Positions 1 to 8,257 of a stretch of 64,000 nt of DNA are shown piece after piece. Source of the stretch: Gemmatimonadota bacterium. GTDB taxonomy: Bacteria > Gemmatimonadota > Gemmatimonadetes > Gemmatimonadales > GWC2-71-9. The notes under the pieces were generated by a model, which was not told where the DNA came from, made no database searches, and worked only from the letters and a program-made list of their open reading frames with translations. Every line of letters begins with the position of its first letter. Within the stretch, counting starts at the first letter, position 1. The translations under genes were made by a program, and so were the position numbers. Location of the stretch: assembly GCA_022563595.1 (NCBI GenBank), contig JADFNB010000011.1:1-64000 (forward strand), written 5' to 3'.

Positions 1-107
1 GCACGCGGGGGAGTAATCCCAGCGCTATTGCGACGACGAGAAACGCCGCGGGGCGGGATGCGGGGGCGTCCGAATAGCAGCACTATTTCGGCGACACCAC
101 ACTAGGC
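1..107. other. Window edge, no recognisable gene
   Basis: This stretch lies downstream of the minus-strand S9 peptidase. I see no start codon with a ribosome binding site and no family motif. A reading frame on the minus strand continues off the window edge, so the 5' part of a neighbouring gene cannot be excluded. Confidence 0.3.
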
Positions 108-2930
108 CTACGGATCCACCAACTCCAACCCCAGCGTCCGCCCCTTCTCCGTCGCCGGAATCCCTTCCGCCAACCAGCGCGGCGGCGCTACATCCATCAG
201 GTAGTGATCGAAATACTGTTGCAGGCGAATGTTCCAGTCGCGCTTGTTGGCGTAAGATGTCGGCCAGTGCGGCTCGCCGTTGTAGTTGACGAGCCAGGCC
301 GGCCTACCCAAGCGCCGTAAGGCGACAAAGAACTCGATGCCTTGCTCCCAAGGAACGGCGCCGTCCTCGTCGTTGTGCATGATGAGCACCGGGGTCTCGA
401 TGCGGTCCACCCAGAAGAGCGGCGAATTTTCGATGTAGCGCAACGGCGCTTCCCACAGGCTCCCGCCGAGTCGGCTCTGGGTATGCTCGTACTGGAACAT
501 ACGGCTCCGCCCCGAGCCCCATCTGATCCCTCCATACGCGCTCGTCATGTTCGCCACCGGCGCTCCAGCAGCGGCGGCGCGGAACATGTTCGTCTTTGTG
601 ATCATGAACGCTATCTGGTATCCGCCCCAGCTGTGCCCCTGAACTCCGATGCGGTCCTCGTCGATGAACCCCCGCCGCACGACTTCTAGCACTCCCGGGA
701 GGACCGCGTCGACGGCGCTTTGGCCCGGGTAGCCGATCCGGTACACGATGTCCGGGATGAACACCACATACCCTCTGCTAGCGTAAAACGTCGGGCGGAT
801 CACCGAGCGATGGGGAACGGGCGGGTAGTGTGCGTAGAGATTCTGCGAGCTGCGCTCGTAGAAATACACCATCATGGGGTACTGGCGTGACGGATCGAAA
901 TCGTCCGGCTTGTAGAGGAGCCCTTGCAGGGGCGTCCCGTTGGCCGAGCGCCACTCGATCAACTCGACGGTCGCCCAGCGGTACTCCCCCTGTTGCGGGT
1001 TGGCGTGGCTCACGCGCCGCATGCTGCGGAAATCCACGTCGGCGACCCAGAGATCGGGGAACTCTTCGACCGATTGGCGAGTCAGGAGCAGTCGATCCGC
1101 GTCGTCAGCGCGGGTCGGCGTGGAGAACCGGCGCATGGCGAACACGAGTTCCTCGGGAGCGCGATCACCGGTGATGTGATCGCGATAGAACCCCGAGCGT
1201 TTGTCGCCGTAATGGAAGGCGGCAAGCAGGATCGGCCGGTCGAGGGGAACGGTCTCCTGTTCCCGGTCGAGGCGTACGTACCGAAACCGGACGCTGTCGC
1301 GACGCCCGACGCCGTCCGTCACGTTGCGCGGCGGCACGCGCCCACGCGGGTCGACCGCCCACATGTCGTAGCGATCATAGATCAACAGCCAGCGCGCGTC
1401 TGACGTCCACAGCTCCGCTCCGTACGGTGCGGCGGGATAGGGAGCGTCGTGCTCCTCGTTGTACATGGGATACGGAATCGCCGAGGTGACGTTCACCGCC
1501 GGACCGCCGTCAGTTGGCCGCGTCATCCACCCGTTGTCCTCACGACTATACCACCAGGCATAGCGCCCATCCGGTGAGACGAACCCGCGATCCTGCTGCC
1601 GCTCCGCCATCAGCCGCCGCTCGCCCGTTCGCACATCGACGACGTACAGATCCCGATAGGTCGGGAAATCCCAGGAGCGCTCCCGACGGTACGGTAACTC
1701 CGACTCACCTATCGCATGGTCCACATCACCGCCGTGCTCGATCCTGACCTCTGGCAGGTCGATATCGGCTAGCTGGACGATGTCGTTGCGTCCGACATCC
1801 CAGACCGCCAGGTAGTCCCGTTTCCGCTCCCTGTCCGCCTGAAGGAGTTGTTCCGGTTGGAGGTAGGGATCCTGCCAGTGCCAGATGTCGACCTTGACCC
1901 GGTCTTCCTCGAGCGTCGTGTCTTCCGTTGGGGGTTCGACCCACGGGGCCGCCCCGAAGTAGAGCCGCTCGCCGCTGTGCGAGAACTCGGGCGCCCGGTG
2001 TTCGCTAACTGTCCATCCCTCCACCATCCCATCGGTGCCCATGGCAGCCACTGGGCGCGCCTCGGGTGAGCCCGCGTGCCAATAGTACAGGGCGTAGCGA
2101 GGATCCTTCCGGTCCGCCTCGTCCCGATCGGTCAGAAACGCTAGCTGGCGACCGTCCTCGTCGAACCGGGGCGACTGGTAGGTCCCACGCCCTCCCGCAA
2201 CCCGCATGCTGTCGAGGTCGCCACTCAAGCTGACCACCACCACGCCGTCTTCCTCGCCGAGGCGGCTCGAGAGTGCAAGCGCCAACCGGCTGCCGTTCTC
2301 GGCGAACCGGTAGTCGGTGACGTGTGTGTAACGGTGTTCCGCTCCTGTCGCGAGGTTGCGCAGCACCAGTATTGTCCCGACCTCGGCATCCTCTTTCGGT
2401 TCCGCTCGAGTGGAATCGGACTCCTCAACCAACGTCGAGTCCGTCTGGGCCGAATCGTCGGACGCCCGCTTGCGCATCAGGTGATACGCCACCCACGGGC
2501 CGGCATCTTCCGGCAACCGGAACGACCGAACACGGGCGACCCGCACGATCTCGCCCGTCGCGAGGTCGATGACGCCAAGAGAGTCCTGGGGCAGAGCGTC
2601 CTCCTTCTTCTTGGCGCGCTTCGCCGCCCGCACAGAATCCACCAGCGGTTTGATGCGGAACACCACGAACCGTGAGTCGGCGCTGAACTGCGGATCACGC
2701 CCCCGGTGGACGGTGTACTCGGTATCGCCGCTCACCGCGCGTATGCGCAATTCTGGATCGCCGCGCTGCAGCGTGAGCGCGTAGGCCACCCAGGCTCCGT
2801 CGCGCGAGATGATCTCGTCGTCGATCGAGCGCCAGATCTCGTAGGCGTCGTGATCGAGCGGCCGCTGAGCCAGAAGGTCGGCGGTCCCGCCGCAAGCGAT
2901 GATCGCGGTCCAGACCAAGACACGGCGCAT
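108..2930 (-). CDS. Exported S9 family (prolyl oligopeptidase/DPP-like) serine peptidase
   Basis: Serine peptidase of the prolyl oligopeptidase clan, expected to cleave peptides outside the cytoplasm. The 940-residue product begins with a signal peptide (MRRVLVWTAIIACGG, ending near LLAQ). A long beta-propeller-like region follows, then a C-terminal alpha/beta hydrolase domain. The nucleophile is in GHSWGGY (Ser about 767), the acid in the HNDEDG segment (about 854-856) and the histidine in GEPHW (about 888). I place the start at 2930, not at the in-frame ATG at 2948, because AAGGAG sits 7 bases before 2930 and the upstream ATG would overlap that site. It is divergent from the M28 peptidase across about 120 bases, which suggests a shared regulatory region. 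Family assignment is firm; substrate is unknown. Confidence 0.93.
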   Translation of the reverse strand: MRRVLVWTAIIACGGTADLLAQRPLDHDAYEIWRSIDDEIISRDGAWVAYALTLQRGDPELRIRAVSGDTEYTVHRGRDPQFSADSRFVVFRIKPLVDSVRAAKRAKKKEDALPQDSLGVIDLATGEIVRVARVRSFRLPEDAGPWVAYHLMRKRASDDSAQTDSTLVEESDSTRAEPKEDAEVGTILVLRNLATGAEHRYTHVTDYRFAENGSRLALALSSRLGEEDGVVVVSLSGDLDSMRVAGGRGTYQSPRFDEDGRQLAFLTDRDEADRKDPRYALYYWHAGSPEARPVAAMGTDGMVEGWTVSEHRAPEFSHSGERLYFGAAPWVEPPTEDTTLEEDRVKVDIWHWQDPYLQPEQLLQADRERKRDYLAVWDVGRNDIVQLADIDLPEVRIEHGGDVDHAIGESELPYRRERSWDFPTYRDLYVVDVRTGERRLMAERQQDRGFVSPDGRYAWWYSREDNGWMTRPTDGGPAVNVTSAIPYPMYNEEHDAPYPAAPYGAELWTSDARWLLIYDRYDMWAVDPRGRVPPRNVTDGVGRRDSVRFRYVRLDREQETVPLDRPILLAAFHYGDKRSGFYRDHITGDRAPEELVFAMRRFSTPTRADDADRLLLTRQSVEEFPDLWVADVDFRSMRRVSHANPQQGEYRWATVELIEWRSANGTPLQGLLYKPDDFDPSRQYPMMVYFYERSSQNLYAHYPPVPHRSVIRPTFYASRGYVVFIPDIVYRIGYPGQSAVDAVLPGVLEVVRRGFIDEDRIGVQGHSWGGYQIAFMITKTNMFRAAAAGAPVANMTSAYGGIRWGSGRSRMFQYEHTQSRLGGSLWEAPLRYIENSPLFWVDRIETPVLIMHNDEDGAVPWEQGIEFFVALRRLGRPAWLVNYNGEPHWPTSYANKRDWNIRLQQYFDHYLMDVAPPRWLAEGIPATEKGRTLGLELVDP

Positions 2931-3051
2931 GGGGCAACTCCTTATCATGAATGAGCCCTCCGGGACTCTGTGCTAAGTTGAGCGGCATGGAATTTGGACG
3001 GATGTGATGTGATCCCGCAAAGGCCTTCACGCTCACCCTACGGAGAATCAT

Positions 3052-4617
3052 ATGCGAACGGCCACCTTCTGTCTCACCATTCTCGTCGGTATCGGCCTCC
3101 CCGTCAGTGGGGCCACCGGGCAGACGTACCCCGTCGCCGACCCGGTGCTCCAGCGGATCTGGGGTGAGGGAATGGAGAACTCACAGCTCTACCCGTTGGC
3201 GCAGGCCCTGCTCGACTCGATCGGCCCGCGGCTCACGGGCACGCCCGGCCAGAAGGCAGCCAACGATTGGGCGGTCGCCATGTTCAACCGGTGGGGCATC
3301 GACGCGCGCAACGAACAGTACGGAACCTGGAAGGGTTGGCGGCGCGGCATCAGTCATATCGACCTGATTCAGCCTCGCGTCCGATCCCTCGAGGGGACGA
3401 TGCTCGCCTGGAGTCCGGGCACGCCTCGAGGACGCCCGGTAGAAGGCGCGGTCGTCATACTGCCTGATCTTCCCGACAGCACTGCCTACGCGACCTGGCT
3501 GCCGCAGGTACGCGACAAGTTCGTGGCCGTATCCATGCCGCAGCCGACCTGCCGTGCCGACGCCAGTTGGGAGGAATACGGGACGGAGGAGTCCTTCGAG
3601 CGAATGAAGAATGAACGCACAGCCGCGCGGCGTAGGTGGCAGGAACGCCTGCGACGTACCGGCTATTCGAATCGTGAGCTGCCGCGCGCGCTGGAACGGG
3701 CGGGCGCCCTGGGAATCCTCACCTCGCGCTGGTCGGGCTATTGGGGCGCGACCCGGATCTTCCAGGCACGGACCGATAGCGTCCCGACCTTCGACCTGAG
3801 TTGCGAAGACTACGGGCTGGTGGCTCGTCTGGCCGAGCATGACCAGAATCCGGTTGTCCGGATGCAGGCCGATGCCGAGTTCATGGGTGAGGTGCCGATC
3901 TTCAACACCATCGCTACGATCCGCGGCACGGAGAAACCCGACGAGTACATCCTGTTGTCGGCCCACTTCGACTCGTGGGACGGCGCCTCCGGCGCGACCG
4001 ACAACGGAACAGGCAGCCTCACCATGATCGAGGCGGCGCGGATCCTCTCGATAGCCTATCCCCATCCCAGGCGCACGATTCTGATCGGCCTGTGGACGAG
4101 CGAAGAGCAGGGACTGAACGGGTCCCGCGCATTCGCGCGCGATCACCCCGAGGTGATCGATGGTCTCCAGGCGCTCTTCAACCAGGACAACGGTACCGGC
4201 CGGGTACAGACGATCTCGATGCAGGGCCTGGTCGGCGCCGGACCTTTCTTTGCGGGCTGGTTCGCGAAGATCCCGAGCGAGCTGACCGGTGACATCGGTT
4301 TTCAGATTCCGGGAAACCCGAGCGGCGGCGGTAGCGACCACGCTTCGTTCATCTGCAGCGGTGCACCGGCGTTCGGCCTGTTCTCCCGCAACTGGGACTA
4401 CTTCCAGTACACCTGGCACACGAACCGCGACACCTTTGACAAGATCGTGTTCGACGATCTGAAGCAGAACGCGACACTCTTCGCGATGCTGGCATACCTC
4501 GCGTCGGAGGAGCCAGCGCGGATTCCCCGTGACCGTCGCGTGATGCCAGTGAGTCCGCGGACAGGGGAACAGCGGAGCTGGCCCGAATGCCGGGACGGCG
4601 CCCGGAGCTGGCGATAA
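3052..4617 (+). CDS. Exported M28 family zinc aminopeptidase
   Basis: Zinc-dependent exopeptidase of the M28 (aminopeptidase Y/carboxypeptidase Q-like) family, 521 residues with an N-terminal signal peptide ending near GATGQ. A PA-type insert occupies roughly residues 110-280, before the catalytic domain. Metal ligands are visible in order: AHFDSWDG, the Asp of GATDNGTG, the Glu pair of TSEEQG, the Asp of FNQDNG and the His of GGSDHAS. CGGAGA five bases before the ATG is a good ribosome binding site. The neighbouring divergent S9 peptidase suggests joint peptide breakdown outside the cytoplasm. The substrate cannot be read from the sequence. Confidence 0.93.
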   Translation: MRTATFCLTILVGIGLPVSGATGQTYPVADPVLQRIWGEGMENSQLYPLAQALLDSIGPRLTGTPGQKAANDWAVAMFNRWGIDARNEQYGTWKGWRRGISHIDLIQPRVRSLEGTMLAWSPGTPRGRPVEGAVVILPDLPDSTAYATWLPQVRDKFVAVSMPQPTCRADASWEEYGTEESFERMKNERTAARRRWQERLRRTGYSNRELPRALERAGALGILTSRWSGYWGATRIFQARTDSVPTFDLSCEDYGLVARLAEHDQNPVVRMQADAEFMGEVPIFNTIATIRGTEKPDEYILLSAHFDSWDGASGATDNGTGSLTMIEAARILSIAYPHPRRTILIGLWTSEEQGLNGSRAFARDHPEVIDGLQALFNQDNGTGRVQTISMQGLVGAGPFFAGWFAKIPSELTGDIGFQIPGNPSGGGSDHASFICSGAPAFGLFSRNWDYFQYTWHTNRDTFDKIVFDDLKQNATLFAMLAYLASEEPARIPRDRRVMPVSPRTGEQRSWPECRDGARSWR

Positions 4618-4630
4618 GGGGAACAGCCGG

Positions 4631-4654
4631 ACGGACAGGCGGACAGACGGACCG
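4631..4654. repeat. Period-8 tandem repeat (RCGGACAG)
   Basis: Three tandem 8-mers: ACGGACAG, GCGGACAG, ACGGACCG. They lie just after the M28 peptidase stop. The same unit occurs at 8206-8229 and, on the other strand, at 9627-9650. Confidence 0.7.
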
Positions 4655-4680
4655 AGGGGATGGGGTGCAGACGCGCCCGG

Positions 4681-4756
4681 CCACCTGATTCATCTGGATC
4701 CGGCCGACGCCGTTGAGCGTGACGTCCCAGTCCCATTCGGCGTACGATCGGTCCTC
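4681..4756 (-). pseudogene. Relic of a SnoaL/NTF2-like gene end, copy 1
   Basis: Minus-strand reading gives EDRSYAEWDWDV... GRIQMNQVAG, which then runs into unrelated sequence. Bases 4681-4750 are about 93 percent identical (5 mismatches in 70) to 5560-5629, where the same peptide continues to a natural C-terminus. The product therefore looks like a truncated duplicate of the end of a gene. The SnoaL/NTF2-like assignment rests only on the C-terminal pattern of the longer copy and is tentative. Confidence 0.5.
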
Positions 4757-4859
4757 GGGTCATGGATTCTCCCAGACTGACGAAGGAACTTGGAGAGTCG
4801 CCGAGCGGTAGCTTACTGAAGCTGAACGCCAGGTACGCCACACCGCAAAGGAGGTTCAC

Positions 4860-5372
4860 ATGCCCCCACGTATCGTCGGAGCCCTGTTCCTGCTTCTCGT
4901 CCTCGCGGCGCCCGCGGCGGCGCAACAGCGGCCGCCCAATTGCGGGGATGCCGCGCACCGGCAGTTCGACTTCTGGGTCGGTGGCTGGGACGTGTTCAAC
5001 CCCCAAGGTCAGCAGGTGGGGATGAACCGGATTACGCGTACGCTCAACGGCTGCGTGCTTCACGAAAGCTGGGAGAGCCTGAACGGCACCCACCGCGGGA
5101 ACAGCTACAACATCTACGACCGCTCCACGGGCAGCTGGCACCAGAGCTGGGTCGACAACGCCGGGCTGCTGCTCTTGCTGGACGGCAGCTTTGGAGACGG
5201 CAGAATGACCCTGTCGGGCACGACGCGGAACGCCGCAGGCCACGAAGTCCTCAACCGGATCACCTGGACGCCCATCACGCGCGACAGCGTGCAACAGCTG
5301 TGGGAGACGTCGACCGACGGCGGGCAGACGTGGAGCGTGGCGTTCGACGGGAGATATGTAAGGAGACGATAG
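4860..5372 (+). CDS. Exported DUF1579-like protein of unknown function
   Basis: A 170-residue product with a clear signal peptide (hydrophobic residues 5-20, AAAQQ cleavage region). The mature part opens with HRQFDFWVGGWDVF, the hallmark block of DUF1579-like proteins, which are small secreted beta-rich proteins with no established activity. Aromatic residues are spread through the chain and no catalytic motif is visible. AAAGGAGG lies seven bases upstream of the ATG. The gene sits between two copies of a duplicated gene-end relic and is followed directly by the decamer repeat array. Family call moderate; role unknown. Confidence 0.8.
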   Translation: MPPRIVGALFLLLVLAAPAAAQQRPPNCGDAAHRQFDFWVGGWDVFNPQGQQVGMNRITRTLNGCVLHESWESLNGTHRGNSYNIYDRSTGSWHQSWVDNAGLLLLLDGSFGDGRMTLSGTTRNAAGHEVLNRITWTPITRDSVQQLWETSTDGGQTWSVAFDGRYVRRR

Positions 5373-5375
5373 GGT

Positions 5376-5506
5376 GGTGCAAGACGGTGCAAGACGGTGC
5401 AAGACGGTGCAGGATGGTGTAGGACGGTGGAGGACGGTGGAGGTTGGTGCGTCTCACACCATCTTACACCCTCCTACACCCTGCTACACGACCTTACACC
5501 ATCCTA
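5376..5506. repeat. Inverted arrays of 10-bp repeats (GGTGYARGAY)
   Basis: Seven to eight direct decamers (GGTGCAAGAC, GGTGCAGGAT, GGTGTAGGAC, GGTGGAGGAC and variants) run from 5376 to about 5450. They are followed in strict 10-base register by about six decamers of the complementary sense (ACACCATCTT, ACACCCTCCT, ACACCATCCT) to 5506. The two arms could fold into one long imperfect hairpin with its turn near 5451-5455. The array fills the space between the DUF1579-like stop and the stop of the minus-strand relic, so a bidirectional terminator role is possible. Confidence 0.85.
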
Positions 5507-5641
5507 CGCCTTGTAAAACCTCTCGTACACCACCTTCCCGTCCTTCCACTGCCGCGCGGCTACCTGATTCATCCGGATCCGGCCGACGCCGTTGGGCGTG
5601 ACGTCCCAGTCCCATTCGGAGTAGGATCGCTCAACGTTCAT
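5504..5641 (-). pseudogene. C-terminal relic of a SnoaL/NTF2-like protein, copy 2
   Basis: The minus strand encodes 45 residues, MNVERSYSEWDW... MNQVAARQWKDGK VVYERFYKA then TAG. The ending (aromatic-rich strand, WKDGK, ERFY) resembles C-termini of SnoaL-like/NTF2-fold proteins. The frame is open upstream only to a TGA about 40 bases away, so no full domain exists. This is a gene remnant or a very short gene, and I favour remnant because a truncated duplicate of the same segment lies at 4681-4750. Confidence 0.55.
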
Positions 5642-5772
5642 AGCGCCCCCGACGAGCTGGGCGCCATGAAACACTCACGACCGATGGCGCTCGGGTTCTC
5701 GCTCACGGCGCACAGCTCACTCAACCCGGCTCCCGTAGCGCCGGCGTTCCAGTAGGCACATCTTTCGACCCT

Positions 5773-8169
5773 ATGGCACACCGCCTGGACCAGCTCAAGG
5801 CCGCGCTCGCCGGCCGCTACGAGATCGAGCGCGAACTCGGCCAGGGCGGCATGGCCACGGTCTATCTGGCGCGCGACGTGCGCCACGACCGGCTGGTCGC
5901 GCTCAAGGTGATGCACCCCGAGCTGGCGGCCGTCCTCGGAGCCGAGCGCTTCCTGCGTGAGATCCAGATCTCCGCACGACTGCACCATCCGCACATCCTG
6001 CCGCTCTACGACTCCGGCGACGCCGCCGGATTCCTGTTCTACGTGATGCCGTTCGTCGAGGGCGAGTCCTTGCGCAACCGGCTCGACCGCGAGCGCCAGC
6101 TTCCGGTGGACGATGCGGTGCGGATTGCCCGTGAGGTGGCCGACGCACTCGCGTATGCGCACAGTCATGATGTGGTACACCGCGACATCAAACCGGGGAA
6201 CATTCTGCTCGAATCCGGCCACGCCGTGGTTGCGGATTTTGGGATCGCCCGGGCCATCACGTCCGCCGGCGGCAACCGGCTCACGGAGACCGGGCTCGCC
6301 GTCGGGACGCCGGTGTACATGAGCCCGGAGCAGGCGGCGGGAGATTCGCAGATCGATGGGCGCTCCGACATCTACTCACTCGGCTGCGTGCTCTACGAGG
6401 CGCTCGCCGGCCAGCCGCCCCATGCCGGCGGGTCCGCACAGGCGATCATCGCCAAGCGGCTGACCGAGGAGGTGCCGAACGTCACCGCTGCGCGCAGCAC
6501 GGTCCCCGCGGAGGTGGAACGGGCCGTCGCGAAAGCGCTCGCCAGGGTGCCCGCCGACCGGTTTACGACGGCGGCCGACTTTGCCGCGGCGCTTTCCCCC
6601 GACGCAGCGCCGTCGACGGCCACACCGACCGGCCCGGTAGCCGCCGCGTCACGCGGCCGGAGTCCGTGGCTCCCCGCTGCGGCGAGCGCGCTCGCGCTTC
6701 TGGCGCTCGTCGTGGTGATCGTGCTGCTGGCGCGCGGTAGTGGCGCCGGATCCCCGTCCCCCGATGGCCGGCCCACGCTCGCCGTTCTCCCCTTCGAGAA
6801 CATCGGCGCGCCCGAGAACGAGTACTTCGCCGACGGGATCACCGAGGAGATGACCAGCCGGCTGGCAGAGATCTCCGCTCTATCCGTCACGTCGCGCACC
6901 AGCACCCTCAGGTACAAGGGGACGACCAGGAGCCTGCGTGAGATCGGCGCCGACCTGGGCGTCGAGTACGTGCTCGAGGGCACGGTCCGCACCGACCGCT
7001 CACCTGACGGTACGGGACAGGTGCGGGTCACGCCGCAACTCATCCGGGTGAGGGACGATTCCCATCTGTGGACCGACCGATACACGGCGAGTCTGGCGCC
7101 CGGCGAGATCTTCGCGGTGCAGGCGCAGATCGCCGAGCAGGTGGCGATGGCGCTCAACGTGACCTTGTTGGGGTCGGAGCGGATAGCGCTGCGCGACGTG
7201 CCAACCAGTGATCCGGAGGCGCACGACGCGTATCTGCTCGGGCGGTTCCATTGGAACAAACGCGGCGCGGAAAACCTCCAGCTCGCAGCGCGCCATTTTG
7301 GCCGTGCGATCGAACTCGACCCGGACTTCGCCGAGGCCTACACCGGGCTGGCCGACACCTACGCCCTCTATGGGTACTACGCCGTTCCGGGCGTGACGCG
7401 GGCCGAGGCCTACGCGCGCGCCGAGACAGCGGCCCGTCGGGCGATCGCCCTTGACAGTGCGCTTGCCGCTGCTCATGCGTCGCTGGGCAACATCCTCACC
7501 TACGGCGCGTGGGATTGGGAGGGCGCCGAACGCGAGTTCCGGCGGGCGATCGCGCTCGACCCACAGTATCCCGTCACCCGTTACTGGTACGCCGAGCTGC
7601 TGATCATCCTCGGGCGTACGACCGAGGCCATCGAGCAAGCTGAGCACGCCGTGGCCTCCGATCCAGCGTCTGTCGTGGCTCGACACATTCTGGCGATCGC
7701 GTTGACGCTGGCGGATCGCTCGAACGAGGCGGCCGCGCAGGAACGTGTGGCCATCCAACTCGTACCTACCTACCCGTTTGCGCACAGCAAGCTGGCGACC
7801 AGCCTCATAGAAGAGGGGGAGTTCAACGAGGCCATCCGCGAGTTCCAGCTTGCTGGCATCCCGTCGGATCTCGCCGAGGCCGTCGTCGAAGCAGTCCGCG
7901 ACACGACGGCTCGCCGGCGCGCGGTCGCCGTCATCAGCCGCCACGAGCGGGAGGCCGCTCTGGGCCGTAACCCGTTAGACGATCCGGCGGTTTTCGGTTT
8001 CTGGTACGGGCTGGTCGGGGTCGTCGACTCGGTTTTCGCCCGTTTAGAGACCGCGTACCAGGCTCGGACCGAGCAGCTGATCTTCAATCTCAGGCATCCG
8101 GTGTTCGATCCGTTCCGTTCCGACCCCCGCTTCGCGGATCTGCTTCGGCGACTGCGGTTGGCACCCTGA
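5773..8169 (+). CDS. Membrane Ser/Thr protein kinase with TolB-like and TPR domains
   Basis: Eukaryote-like Ser/Thr kinase of 798 residues. The kinase domain spans about residues 15-275: glycine loop GQGGMATVY, ATP lysine in ALKVM, catalytic loop HRDIKPGN (Asp 138), DFGIAR and the activation-segment end TPVYMSPEQ. A Pro/Ala/Thr-rich linker leads to one transmembrane helix (about 299-321). Outside the membrane there is a TolB-N-like module beginning TLAVLPFENIG (about 336-430), then TPR-like helical repeats (about 470-700). The layout suggests an external scaffold sensing module controlling a cytoplasmic kinase. Start ATG at 5773 has no strong ribosome binding site. Targets are unknown. Confidence 0.92.
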   Translation: MAHRLDQLKAALAGRYEIERELGQGGMATVYLARDVRHDRLVALKVMHPELAAVLGAERFLREIQISARLHHPHILPLYDSGDAAGFLFYVMPFVEGESLRNRLDRERQLPVDDAVRIAREVADALAYAHSHDVVHRDIKPGNILLESGHAVVADFGIARAITSAGGNRLTETGLAVGTPVYMSPEQAAGDSQIDGRSDIYSLGCVLYEALAGQPPHAGGSAQAIIAKRLTEEVPNVTAARSTVPAEVERAVAKALARVPADRFTTAADFAAALSPDAAPSTATPTGPVAAASRGRSPWLPAAASALALLALVVVIVLLARGSGAGSPSPDGRPTLAVLPFENIGAPENEYFADGITEEMTSRLAEISALSVTSRTSTLRYKGTTRSLREIGADLGVEYVLEGTVRTDRSPDGTGQVRVTPQLIRVRDDSHLWTDRYTASLAPGEIFAVQAQIAEQVAMALNVTLLGSERIALRDVPTSDPEAHDAYLLGRFHWNKRGAENLQLAARHFGRAIELDPDFAEAYTGLADTYALYGYYAVPGVTRAEAYARAETAARRAIALDSALAAAHASLGNILTYGAWDWEGAEREFRRAIALDPQYPVTRYWYAELLIILGRTTEAIEQAEHAVASDPASVVARHILAIALTLADRSNEAAAQERVAIQLVPTYPFAHSKLATSLIEEGEFNEAIREFQLAGIPSDLAEAVVEAVRDTTARRRAVAVISRHEREAALGRNPLDDPAVFGFWYGLVGVVDSVFARLETAYQARTEQLIFNLRHPVFDPFRSDPRFADLLRRLRLAP

Positions 8170-8205
8170 CCCCCGCCTCCGCCCACGCCCACGTCCCCGC
8201 CCACG

Positions 8206-8229
8206 ACGGACAGACGGACAGACGGACAG
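8206..8229. repeat. Period-8 tandem repeat (ACGGACAG x3)
   Basis: Three perfect ACGGACAG units in the gap between the kinase stop and the convergent M20 peptidase stop. It is preceded by a C-rich tract. This is the same unit as at 4631-4654 and 9627-9650. Confidence 0.75.
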
Positions 8230-8257
8230 CAGTGATCATGCCTGGCTGCCGTGACCG

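Noticed and set aside
4349-5402. Long minus-strand frames across the DUF1579-like gene
   Set aside because: They run through repeats and the opposite gene; only the duplicated gene-end peptide has family-like sequence.
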